Source: Scatosoma sp048465415
Lineage (GTDB): Bacteria > Bacillota > Clostridia > Christensenellales > Borkfalkiaceae
Length of the DNA stretch: 64,000 bases
NCBI GenBank assembly: GCA_048465415.1
Contig: DBFWLO010000023.1
Coordinates: 124,001 to 188,000 of the forward strand
Direction of reading: 5' to 3'
A model generated the notes under the pieces. It saw only the letters and a program-made list of their open reading frames with translations, was not told the origin of the DNA and searched no databases. Each line of letters begins with the position of its first letter. Position 1 is the first letter of the stretch. Shown piece by piece: positions 23,493-31,991 of this stretch. A program made the translations under genes and the position numbers.

Positions 23493-24608
23493 TTATTTAC
23501 TGCTTTTGGAAACGTTGAAGTAATATTCTACGACGTCGCCGTCCTGCATGACGTACTCCTTGCCTTCGGAACGCACTTTGCCCTTTTCTTTCGCCGCGGC
23601 GAGGGAGCCGAGCTCGACGAGCGTCTCCCAGTTGACGACGTCGGCGCGGATAAAGCCTTTTTCAAAGTCGGAATGGATCTTTCCGGCCGCCTGAGGGGCT
23701 TTGGTGCCGTTGACGATCGTCCACGCCCGCGTTTCTTTTTCTCCCGCCGTCAGATAGGAGATAAGCCCCAAAAGGGCGTAGGATTTTTTGATCAGCCGGT
23801 CGAGTCCGCTTTCGCCGAGTCCGAATTCTTCCATAAACACCTCTTTATCCTCGGGCTCCATCTGCGAAAGTTCCTCCTCCGTCCTGGCGCAGATGACGAG
23901 CACTTCGCTGTGCTCTCCGGCCGCGAACTCCTTCACCTTCACGACGAAAGGAAGAACGTTTTCGTCTTTTCCCATGTCGCTCTCGTCGATGTTGGCGGCG
24001 TAGATGACGGGCTTGGAGGTCAAAAGGAAAAGATTTCTCATAAACTCCTCGTCCGTTTCGGGAACGTCGAAGGTGCGGGCCGGCTTTTCTCCTTCGAGGT
24101 GCGCGTAGAGTTTTTCGAGGAAGGCGTATTCGTCGGCCGCCTTTTTATCCGCGCCGCCGCGCGCGTTGCTCTTGATCTTGCCCAGCCGGTTCTGAACGGC
24201 TTCCATGTCCGAGAGAATGAGTTCGAGATTGATGGTCTCGATGTCCCGGACGGGATCGATGGAGTTTTCCACGTGCGTGATATTCGGATCCTCGAAACAG
24301 CGCACGACATGCACGATCGCGTCCACCTCGCGGATATGGGAAAGGAATTTATTCCCGAGCCCCTCGCCGCGGGAAGCGCCCTTGACGAGTCCCGCGATAT
24401 CCACGAATTCGATGACGGCGGGCGTCACTTTTTTGCTCTGATAGAGCGCGGCCAGCTTGTCCAGCCGCTCGTCGGGCACGGCGACGACGCCCACGTTGGG
24501 CTCGATGGTACAGAAGGGATAATTGGCGCATTCCGCGCCCGCGTGCGTGATCGCGTTGAAAAGAGTGGATTTCCCGACGTTGGGAAGTCCTACGACACCG
24601 AGTTTCAT
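23493..24608 (-). CDS. ychF: Redox-regulated ATPase YchF (Obg-like)
   Basis: A 371-residue Obg-family P-loop protein that prefers ATP and associates with ribosomes. Visible are GLPNVGKSTLFNAI (G1), VDIAGLVKGASRGEGLGNKF (G2-G3 region) and NIDESD in place of the GTP-specifying NKxD, as is usual in YchF; the C-terminal TGS domain ends DGDVVEYYFNVSK. ATG 24608 has GAGGTGG eight bases upstream; a GTG four codons earlier overlaps that site and is rejected. It has its own promoter and lies upstream of the riboswitch-controlled gene. Confidence 0.97.
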   Translation of the reverse strand: MKLGVVGLPNVGKSTLFNAITHAGAECANYPFCTIEPNVGVVAVPDERLDKLAALYQSKKVTPAVIEFVDIAGLVKGASRGEGLGNKFLSHIREVDAIVHVVRCFEDPNITHVENSIDPVRDIETINLELILSDMEAVQNRLGKIKSNARGGADKKAADEYAFLEKLYAHLEGEKPARTFDVPETDEEFMRNLFLLTSKPVIYAANIDESDMGKDENVLPFVVKVKEFAAGEHSEVLVICARTEEELSQMEPEDKEVFMEEFGLGESGLDRLIKKSYALLGLISYLTAGEKETRAWTIVNGTKAPQAAGKIHSDFEKGFIRADVVNWETLVELGSLAAAKEKGKVRSEGKEYVMQDGDVVEYYFNVSKSSK

Positions 24609-24653
24609 ATTTTCAGCCACCTCGTTCTCTCGTTGATTGGTTTTTTCTGCTAT

Positions 24654-24682
24654 ATTATAATATAAAATTCAAAAATAAGCAA
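24654..24682 (-). promoter_or_regulatory. Promoter of ychF
   Basis: On the minus strand TTGCTT (24677-24682) and a perfect TATAAT (24654-24659) are 17 bases apart, about 50 bases before the ATG. Confidence 0.8.
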
Positions 24683-24689
24683 ATTAAAC

Positions 24690-24718
24690 TTGCTCAAAAT
24701 CGAAAAATATGTTAATAT
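24690..24718 (+). promoter_or_regulatory. Promoter of argS
   Basis: TTGCTC (24690-24695), 17-base spacer, TAATAT (24713-24718). It is back-to-back with the ychF promoter. The leader is too short for a T-box. Confidence 0.6.
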
Positions 24719-24753
24719 ATCTCTTGTAAAAAATTGTTGTGAAGGGTAAGAAC

Positions 24754-26439
24754 ATGGATTATAAGAAATACATTTCGGAAAAACTGAAAATCGACGGCGT
24801 ATCGGAAGCGGAACTCTGCGATCTGATCATTCTGCCGCCGACGACGGAACTGGGCGATTACGCGCTGCCCTGTTTCAAATTCGCCAAACTTTTCCGCAAG
24901 AGCCCCGCGCTGATCGCAGAAGAACTGCAAAAAAGTTTCCCCGTGGACGACGTGGTTTCCAAAGTCGCCGCCGTCAACGGCTATCTGAATTTCACGATCG
25001 ACAAGACCTCTTTCGCCGCCGGCGTGCTGGATCGGATTCTCCGGGAACGGGACGCTTACGGCTCTTCCGACGAGGGAAAGGGGAAAACGGTCTGCATCGA
25101 TTATTCCTCGATCAATATCGCCAAACCCTTTCATATCGGCCACCTTTCCACGACCGTGCTCGGCGGCGCGCTTTACCGTATTCTGAATTTCCTCGGCTAT
25201 AAAGCGGTCGGGATCAATCACCTCGGCGATTACGGCACCCAGTTCGGAAAACTGATCTCCGCATATAAGCGCTGGGGGGATAAAGAGACGGTGCAGAAAG
25301 GCGGTATCAGGGCTTTAAACGAGCTCTACGTGCGTTTTCACCGCGAGGTCGAAGAACACCCCGAGTACGACGAGGAAGCCCGCTCTTACTTCAAAAGAAT
25401 CGAGCAGGGCGACGAGGAGTGTCAGGCGCTTTTCAAATGGTTTAAGGAACTGACCTTGAAGGACGTGCAGAAAATTTACGATCAGCTCGATATTCATTTC
25501 GATTCCTATGCGGGCGAGAGCTTCTACTCGGATAAGATGCAGCCCGTGGTGGACGAACTGCGGGAAAAAAGACTGCTGGTCGAAAGCCAGGGCGCGCAGG
25601 TGGTCGATCTCGAAGCGTACGGCATGCCGCCCTGCATCATTCTCAAATCGGACGGTTCTTCGCTCTATGCGACGCGGGATATGGCGGCCGCGATCTACCG
25701 CAAACAGACGTACGATTTTTATAAATGTCTGTACGTGGTCGCCTATCAGCAGAATCTGCATTTCAAACAGTTTTTCAAAGTTCTCGAACTGATGGGCAAG
25801 GACTGGGCGAAAGACCTCGTGCACGTAGCTTACGGCATGGTCTCTTTGGAAGAGGGCACGATGTCGACGAGAAAGGGCAACGTCGTATTCCTCGAAGACG
25901 TCATCGATAAATGTATCGAAAAGGCCTACGCGATCATCGACGAAAAAAACCCGGAGCTCGAAAACAAGCGCGAAGTGGCCGGACAGGTGGGCGTCGGCGC
26001 CGTCATTTTCGGCGCGCTCTATAACAATAAGATCAAGGACATCGTCTTTTCCTACGATAAAGTGCTCAACTTCGACGGCGAGACGAGCGTCTACGTGCAG
26101 TATACCTGCGCGCGGGCGAACTCCGTGCTTTCAAAGGGCGGGATCCCGGAGAGCTACGAGATCCCCCGGCTCGCTGCGTCGGAAGCGGAACTTGTGAAAA
26201 CGCTGGCGGCGTTCCCCGACGCGGTGAAAGACGCGGCGGAAAAATACGAGCCGTCCTATATCGCGAGACTGGCGGTAGATATCGCGCAGAAATTCAATAA
26301 ATTCTATTTCGACTGCAAAATTCTCGCTGCGGAGGACGAAAAGACGAAAAACTTCCGTCTGGCGCTGACGGCGGCGACTTTGCAGACTTTAAAAAACGCG
26401 TTCGCGCTTTTGGGAATCGGAATCCCCGATAAAATGTAA
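24754..26439 (+). CDS. argS: Arginyl-tRNA synthetase
   Basis: Class I synthetase charging tRNA-Arg, 561 residues. It has the N-terminal Add-1 domain, the HIGH motif in PFHIGHLSTTVLG, the KMSKS-equivalent MSTRKGNVVFL and the C-terminal DALR anticodon-binding domain (VQYTCARANSVL onward). I chose ATG 24754 (after AAGGGTAAG) over a GTG five codons upstream. Its own promoter and a downstream terminator make it monocistronic. Confidence 0.98.
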   Translation: MDYKKYISEKLKIDGVSEAELCDLIILPPTTELGDYALPCFKFAKLFRKSPALIAEELQKSFPVDDVVSKVAAVNGYLNFTIDKTSFAAGVLDRILRERDAYGSSDEGKGKTVCIDYSSINIAKPFHIGHLSTTVLGGALYRILNFLGYKAVGINHLGDYGTQFGKLISAYKRWGDKETVQKGGIRALNELYVRFHREVEEHPEYDEEARSYFKRIEQGDEECQALFKWFKELTLKDVQKIYDQLDIHFDSYAGESFYSDKMQPVVDELREKRLLVESQGAQVVDLEAYGMPPCIILKSDGSSLYATRDMAAAIYRKQTYDFYKCLYVVAYQQNLHFKQFFKVLELMGKDWAKDLVHVAYGMVSLEEGTMSTRKGNVVFLEDVIDKCIEKAYAIIDEKNPELENKREVAGQVGVGAVIFGALYNNKIKDIVFSYDKVLNFDGETSVYVQYTCARANSVLSKGGIPESYEIPRLAASEAELVKTLAAFPDAVKDAAEKYEPSYIARLAVDIAQKFNKFYFDCKILAAEDEKTKNFRLALTAATLQTLKNAFALLGIGIPDKM

Positions 26440-26478
26440 AAAACGACTCGCAAAGGTTTGCAATTACGAATGAGAAAG

Positions 26479-26511
26479 ACGCTTTCGGAGCAGTTTTCCG
26501 AGGGCGTTTTT
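26479..26511 (+). terminator. Terminator after argS
   Basis: ACGCTTTCGG (26479-26488) pairs with CCGAGGGCGT (26498-26507) including two G-U pairs, followed by a T-run. Confidence 0.8.
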
Positions 26512-26571
26512 CCGTTTTTACAAATTTTTTCAAAAAATTTTGAAAAAGGTATTCCCTTTTGCCGTAAAATA

Positions 26572-26580
26572 TGGTATGAT
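26572..26580 (+). promoter_or_regulatory. Extended -10 element before helD
   Basis: TGGTATGAT is an extended -10 box with no good -35 at the usual distance. It lies 25 bases before the start codon. Confidence 0.45.
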
Positions 26581-26604
26581 TAAAAAAGTGTTTTAGGAGT
26601 GACT

Positions 26605-28992
26605 ATGGGGAAAACGACGGCTTACGAAAATTTAATCAAGGCGCTCAATCCGCATAAAGAGACGGACAAGGCCTGGTTCCTCGATCTTTTGGATCTTGAA
26701 AAACAAAAAAGTTACGAGGAAGAGCACATGTCCGCGGTGATGCAGATGCTGCGCGCCTCGCATATCCGCGAGCACAGGATAAAAATGCTCGAAGCGAAGG
26801 AAGAGATCAGACGCATCGAGGCGGAAGAGGAGCGCAACGCGGAAAATTACTGCAAGGTAACGGCGTTGTTGGAGAAGATAAACGCACATAAAAAAGCGAT
26901 CGATTCCTTTCGCTGTTTTTTCGACGAGCCCTATTTCGCCCGCATGGATCTGACCGATCCTCTCGAAGGTTACAACAGTTACTATATCGGCAAAAAAGGA
27001 GACGTCAAACTCGAAATCGTCGACTGGCGCGCGCCGCTCGCGAGAAAGTACTATCAAAAGAGCCGCATTTCCTTTTCCATCAATCAATACGATTATAAGA
27101 CGATTCTCCGCCGCGCCCTGCGTACGAAGGACGGCAGAGTGCTCGATTTCAAGAACGAGTTTCTTTCCGTGCGCGACTATCTGACCGACGCGGAGATCGG
27201 CGGCCGCGACGAGGAGATCCTCTTCGATCCTTACTTGCGCGAAATCATCAAAAACCGCAAGGAAGAGCCGGCGATCAGGGATATCATCGAAACGATCCAG
27301 GAAAAACAGTACGAAATCATCACCTGTCCCGAGCGTAAGAGCTTCGTCCTTCAAGGCTGCGCGGGCAGCGGCAAGACGATGATCATGCTGCATCGTTTAA
27401 GTTATCTGATGTATAATAACGAGGACATCAAGTCCCGCGACGTGCTCGTGATCACGCCGAGCAATTCTTTCAACGCCTTCATCGACGAACTCGCCGTGAT
27501 CCTCGAACTCGAACGCGTCAAAACGGTGACGATTTACGAGTATTTTCTGCAGGTTTTAAAGAACGAACATATCGATTTGACACAGAAGATCGATCCGACC
27601 GCAAAGGAATCGCCCGAGTATCTCGCCTATATCTATTCCCCCGAATTTGTAAAAGACGTGAAGAAAAAACTCGATAAAGTGTACGACAGTCTCTACGGCC
27701 TTTTCACGGGCGAAGAATGCCGGGAGTTTATCGAGCGCATTTCCGAAGCGTGCAAAAAACAACTCTCGGCGTACGAGGCGATCAAGAACGCCTCTCTGCG
27801 CGTGCGCCGCGCGGTGCTGGGCGAAATCAAGGAGCGGAAAGAGGGCGGACTCTATTATACGAAGCCTTTCCGCGATCTCATGAATTGTATCCTCGACATA
27901 GACGACTTCTTCGGCGGTACGCTCAAAAGCGGAAAGGCGCAGAACCAAAGCTATTTTTATAAGCAGCTCATGTCCTTTTACAAGAGCGCGGCGTTTGCCG
28001 CGCGACATACGGAACAGATCGTCGGCGAAGCGGAAGCGACGCTCGGCGAGCTGAAAGCCTCCCTCGAAAAGGAGATCACCGACTTAAAGCGCTATCGTCA
28101 AAGGATAGGTTCCGGGGAAGTCTACGTATATGCGGACCGGATCCAACGTCGTCAGCTGTTGATCTCGGAAATAGAAAAAATTATCGAGAAAGTGGTGTCT
28201 ATCGGCGAAAACAATACCGCTTTTACGGAATTTTACGACTATCTGCGCGGCGAAAAAAACTTTTCCGCGCTCGGCGGGGGAGAGGATTTCGTGGACGTCG
28301 TGCGCTTTTTCTATAAAGAAACGGTGAAAAAAGCCAAACTCAAATACGGCATGAAGAACAGGCGCATGTATACTTCGGACGCGTATACGCTCTGCGCGGT
28401 CTGCGCTCTCTTAGGCAGAGAGCTCACGCCGAAATATTCCTTCGTGTTCGTGGACGAGGCGCAGGACATTTCCGAAAACGAGTACGGGCTTTTAAAGAGC
28501 ATCAACGTCAAGGCTTCGTTCAACGTTTTCGGAGACCTGGAACAAAATATCACTTCCTGGCGGGGGGTAAAAAGCTGGCAGGGCGCTTTCCCCGATTTCG
28601 AGGTGTTTACGCTCAATCAGAATTATCGGAATACCAACCAGATCGTCGATTTCGTCGCTTCCGCGCTCAGAGTGGATATGCAGTCGATCGGCTTCGACGG
28701 CCCGGAGGTACAGCGGATTTCCGCCCGCGGCGTCAGCGCGTTTTTCCGGGATAAGAAAGGACTCAAAGCGGTGATTTGTTCGGAAGCGGACAAAGAGAAA
28801 TACGCGCGCAAAGCCTATTGTATCGTTTCTGAGAAGGGACGTATCTCGCGCACGAAGATCAATCTCATGACCGTCTACGAAAGCAAGGGCCTGGAATTTA
28901 CCTCCGTGGCCGTGGCGTCCGAACACATGACCGCGAACGAAAAATATATCGCTTATACGCGCGCCTTGAAGGAACTCGCGATCGTCGAATAG
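26605..28992 (+). CDS. helD: HelD-type superfamily 1 helicase-like ATPase
   Basis: A 795-residue UvrD-like ATPase of the HelD group, which releases stalled RNA polymerase from DNA in Firmicutes. Walker A GCAGSGKT is at residues 251-258, the Walker B stretch VFVDEAQDI at about 614-622, and helicase motifs NQNYRNT and TVYESKGLEF follow. The ~180-residue N-terminal coiled arm rich in Glu/Lys (residues 1-110), ahead of the Walker A, is characteristic of HelD rather than UvrD or PcrA. ATG 26605 follows AGGAG; a GTG two codons earlier overlaps it. The HAD gene follows at 23 bases. Confidence 0.9.
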   Translation: MGKTTAYENLIKALNPHKETDKAWFLDLLDLEKQKSYEEEHMSAVMQMLRASHIREHRIKMLEAKEEIRRIEAEEERNAENYCKVTALLEKINAHKKAIDSFRCFFDEPYFARMDLTDPLEGYNSYYIGKKGDVKLEIVDWRAPLARKYYQKSRISFSINQYDYKTILRRALRTKDGRVLDFKNEFLSVRDYLTDAEIGGRDEEILFDPYLREIIKNRKEEPAIRDIIETIQEKQYEIITCPERKSFVLQGCAGSGKTMIMLHRLSYLMYNNEDIKSRDVLVITPSNSFNAFIDELAVILELERVKTVTIYEYFLQVLKNEHIDLTQKIDPTAKESPEYLAYIYSPEFVKDVKKKLDKVYDSLYGLFTGEECREFIERISEACKKQLSAYEAIKNASLRVRRAVLGEIKERKEGGLYYTKPFRDLMNCILDIDDFFGGTLKSGKAQNQSYFYKQLMSFYKSAAFAARHTEQIVGEAEATLGELKASLEKEITDLKRYRQRIGSGEVYVYADRIQRRQLLISEIEKIIEKVVSIGENNTAFTEFYDYLRGEKNFSALGGGEDFVDVVRFFYKETVKKAKLKYGMKNRRMYTSDAYTLCAVCALLGRELTPKYSFVFVDEAQDISENEYGLLKSINVKASFNVFGDLEQNITSWRGVKSWQGAFPDFEVFTLNQNYRNTNQIVDFVASALRVDMQSIGFDGPEVQRISARGVSAFFRDKKGLKAVICSEADKEKYARKAYCIVSEKGRISRTKINLMTVYESKGLEFTSVAVASEHMTANEKYIAYTRALKELAIVE

Positions 28993-29015
28993 AAGCGGAA
29001 AGAAAAGAGGTACCT

Positions 29016-29711
29016 ATGAAAAAATACGATACGTTTTTGGTGGACGCGGACGATACCGTCCTCGATTTTCACGCCTCCTCGCGCACGGCGCTCGGAGCGG
29101 CGCTGAAAAGTTTCGGCGAGGAATGGAAAGAGGAATACGCGATGAAGTTTTTCTCTTTCAACGATACCCTTTGGGAAAAGCTCGAAAAAAAACAGCTCAC
29201 GCGCGAACGTCTCATGCGTGAGCGTTTTCCCGCCTATCTGGAAATGCTTGGGCTTGAAGAGATCGACGGCGAAGAATTCAATAAAAAATATATCGGCTAT
29301 CTTTCGACGCACCCCGTTTACATGCCGGGCGCGGAAGAGTTTCTCAAAGCCCTGAACGCGGCCGGACGGATGTTTATCGTCACCAACGGCACCTATTCGG
29401 TGCAGAAATCCCGTTTCGACATCGCGAGGCTGTGGGATTACGCCGCGGACGTGTTTATTTCTGAGCGGATCGGGTTCGATAAACCGGCAAAAGGGTACAC
29501 CGATTACGTGCTTGCCCATATCCCCGGCTTCGACGCCGCGCGCGCCGTCTGGATCGGCGACAGTCTGACGGCGGATATCAGGGCGGCGAACGACGCGGGG
29601 ATCGCTTCCGTCTGGTTCAATCCGAAAAATAAAAGTACGAACGGCAAGGCGTTTCCCGATTACGAAGCGGCTTCTTATACGGAAATTTTGGAAATATTGC
29701 AAATATATTGA
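29016..29711 (+). CDS. yjjG: YjjG-type HAD phosphatase (noncanonical pyrimidine nucleotidase)
   Basis: A 231-residue HAD subfamily IA hydrolase. Motif I is DADDTVLDF (nucleophile Asp10, acid Asp12), motif II IVTNGT, and motif IV WIGDSLTADIRAANDAGI. DADDTxxDF and overall length fit YjjG, which removes phosphate from modified or noncanonical pyrimidine nucleotides; other HAD IA activities cannot be excluded. RBS AAGAGG. It is co-oriented with helD and precedes the parE promoter. Confidence 0.85.
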   Translation: MKKYDTFLVDADDTVLDFHASSRTALGAALKSFGEEWKEEYAMKFFSFNDTLWEKLEKKQLTRERLMRERFPAYLEMLGLEEIDGEEFNKKYIGYLSTHPVYMPGAEEFLKALNAAGRMFIVTNGTYSVQKSRFDIARLWDYAADVFISERIGFDKPAKGYTDYVLAHIPGFDAARAVWIGDSLTADIRAANDAGIASVWFNPKNKSTNGKAFPDYEAASYTEILEILQIY

Positions 29712-29740
29712 TTTTCAGGCCGCTTTTTCCGAAAAAATAT

Positions 29741-29769
29741 TTGAAAAAAGCGAAAAAACGTGTTATAAT
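29741..29769 (+). promoter_or_regulatory. Promoter of parE-parC
   Basis: TTGAAA (29741-29746), 17-base spacer, perfect TATAAT (29764-29769), about 80 bases before the start codon. Confidence 0.85.
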
Positions 29770-29790
29770 AATATGGAACGTATTTTTGAT

Positions 29791-29815
29791 CGGACTTTTT
29801 AGAGAAAAAAGTCCG
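29791..29815 (+). other. Leader hairpin upstream of parE
   Basis: CGGACTTTTT (29791-29800) pairs with AAAAAGTCCG (29806-29815), loop AGAGA. It lies in the 5' leader about 35 bases before the start codon. There is no T-run after it; function unknown. Confidence 0.4.
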
Positions 29816-29849
29816 CGGCGAGAGAAAACAACTACGGTTTGAGGAAAAA

Positions 29850-31991
29850 ATGGCAACGGATAACACAAAACAAACAAAAACCCCGGCTTCGCATACGTAC
29901 AGCGCGAAAAACCTCGAAGTGCTCGAAGGCCTCGACGCGGTGCGCATGCGTCCCGGTATGTATATCGGTTCCACCGGTATCAAGGGACTTCACCATATCC
30001 TCTGGGAGATCGTCGACAACGCGATCGACGAGGCGGCGAACGGTTATGCGGATAAGATCACGGTGACGCTGCACGAGGACGGCAGCGCTTCGGTCACGGA
30101 CAACGGCCGCGGCATTCCCACCGATATTCACCCCAAGGAAAAAGTTTCGGGCGTTCAGGTGGTATTCACCAAACTGCACGCCGGCGGAAAATTCGGTCAG
30201 GGCAATTATGCCTATTCGGGCGGTCTGCACGGCGTGGGCGCCTCCGTTACCAACGCCCTTTCCGAGTGGCTGAAAGTGGAGGTCTATCAAAAGCACGTCT
30301 ATAAGATGAGCTTTAAATCCTATTATAACAAACGCAAGGGAAAGTACGAATCGGGCGTGCCCGACGGTCCTTTGGAAGATACGGGCGTAACCACCAAAAG
30401 GACGGGCACGTTCGTGCGGTTCAAGCCCGATCCCAACGTCTTTTCGGAAACGCAGTTCGACCTTGAAACGGTCGAAGAGCGGCTCAACGAGCTCGCCTTT
30501 TTAAACCGCGGCTTGGAAATCACCCTTATCGACGAGCGCATTTCCATGGCCGAGGCCAAACGCCGCGAAGGAAACTGGGACGGGGATTCGGAAGAGGGCG
30601 AAAACGAGGAAGGGGAAACGGAGCCGCAGTCTTTGCTTTTAGACAAAGTAGACGCCGTCGCGCTTGAAAGCGAGCCCTATCGCATCGTCTATAAATACGG
30701 CGGCGGCATCAGCGATTTCGTACAGAATCTCAACGAGGGCAAAACGAAGCTGTATCAGGCGCCCATTTATTATCAGGCGACGAAGAACGACATTCTCGTG
30801 GAGTTTTCCGTTCAGCACACGACGGATTTCACGGAAAGCCTCTTCTCGTTCGTCAACAATATCCCCACGCCGGAAGGCGGGTACCACGAAGCGGGATTCC
30901 GTTCGGGACTCGTCAAAGCGCTCAACGACTATGCTCGTACGAACGGTTTTTTGAAGGACAAGGATCCCAATTTCCAGGGCGATGATTTCCGCGAAGGACT
31001 GACGGCGGTGCTTTCGATCAAGATGCAGAACGTGCAGTTCGAGGGGCAGACGAAAACCAAGCTCGGCAATACGGAAGCGCGCGTGCCCGTGGAAGCGACG
31101 GTGATCGAGGGACTCAACTCCCTGATGGGTGCGAGGGGGTATAAAAAGACCTTCGACGAGATCATCAAAAAGGCGCAGGGCGCGGCGAAAGTCCGGCTCG
31201 CGGCAAAGCAGGCGAAGGAGACGGCGCGCGCGAAAAACAGCATCGACGGCCTTACCCTCATCGGCAAGCTCGCTTCCTGCTCGGGCAGAAAACCCGAGCT
31301 CAACGAAATGTTCATCGTGGAAGGCGATTCGGCGGGCGGCACGGCGAAACAGGCGAGGATCCGGCAGTTCCAGTCGATCCTCCCCTTGCGCGGCAAGCCC
31401 CTCAACGTCGAGAAAAAGCGGCTCGATCAGATCCTCGCCAACGAGGAAATCCGCACGATTATCAGCGCCATCGGCGGGGGGCTCGATCCCGATTTCAAAC
31501 TCGATAAGATCAATTATCATAAGGTGATCATTCTCTCCGATGCCGACCAAGACGGCATGCACATCCGCTGTATCCTGCTCACCTTCTTTTTCCGCTACAT
31601 GCGCCCGCTCGTCAACGCGGGGCACGTATATATCGGTATGCCGCCTCTTTATAAAGTCTATAAGGGGGACAAAGTGGAGTACGCCTACGACGATAAAGAG
31701 CTGTCGCAGAAGATCGCCAAAGTCGGCAAGGGATATCAGCTCCAACGCTATAAAGGGCTCGGCGAGATGAGCGCGGAACAGCTCTGGGAAACGACGATGA
31801 ATCCCGCGACGAGAAACCTCACGCAGGTGACGGTGGAGGACGCGGCCAAAGCGGAGCGCATGATCACGACTCTGATGGGCGACAAAGTGGAGGGACGCAA
31901 GGAGTTCCTCGCGAAATACGCGAACTTCAATAAGAAAGATACGTTTATGGATAAGATAGAGAAGAAGGAGGGCGCAAATGGCGAAGAGTAA
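29850..31991 (+). CDS. parE: Type IIA DNA topoisomerase subunit B, ParE-like
   Basis: The 713-residue ATPase subunit of a type IIA topoisomerase. Visible are the GHKL ATP site (EIVDNAIDEA, DNGRGIP, HAGGKFGQGNYAYSGGLHGVGAS), a transducer domain and the TOPRIM (FIVEGDSAGGTA, the LSDADQDGMHI metal site). GGKFGQG and LDAVRxRPGMYIGST resemble ParE more than GyrB, and the A subunit lacks a GyrA box, so I favour topoisomerase IV; a second gyrase cannot be excluded. The gene overlaps parC by 14 bases, implying translational coupling. Family certain, ParE versus GyrB about 70%. Confidence 0.9.
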   Translation: MATDNTKQTKTPASHTYSAKNLEVLEGLDAVRMRPGMYIGSTGIKGLHHILWEIVDNAIDEAANGYADKITVTLHEDGSASVTDNGRGIPTDIHPKEKVSGVQVVFTKLHAGGKFGQGNYAYSGGLHGVGASVTNALSEWLKVEVYQKHVYKMSFKSYYNKRKGKYESGVPDGPLEDTGVTTKRTGTFVRFKPDPNVFSETQFDLETVEERLNELAFLNRGLEITLIDERISMAEAKRREGNWDGDSEEGENEEGETEPQSLLLDKVDAVALESEPYRIVYKYGGGISDFVQNLNEGKTKLYQAPIYYQATKNDILVEFSVQHTTDFTESLFSFVNNIPTPEGGYHEAGFRSGLVKALNDYARTNGFLKDKDPNFQGDDFREGLTAVLSIKMQNVQFEGQTKTKLGNTEARVPVEATVIEGLNSLMGARGYKKTFDEIIKKAQGAAKVRLAAKQAKETARAKNSIDGLTLIGKLASCSGRKPELNEMFIVEGDSAGGTAKQARIRQFQSILPLRGKPLNVEKKRLDQILANEEIRTIISAIGGGLDPDFKLDKINYHKVIILSDADQDGMHIRCILLTFFFRYMRPLVNAGHVYIGMPPLYKVYKGDKVEYAYDDKELSQKIAKVGKGYQLQRYKGLGEMSAEQLWETTMNPATRNLTQVTVEDAAKAERMITTLMGDKVEGRKEFLAKYANFNKKDTFMDKIEKKEGANGEE

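Noticed and set aside
24719..24753. A T-box leader controlling argS
   Set aside because: The distance from promoter to start codon is under 40 bases, far too short, and no specifier loop or AGGGTGGNACC box is present.
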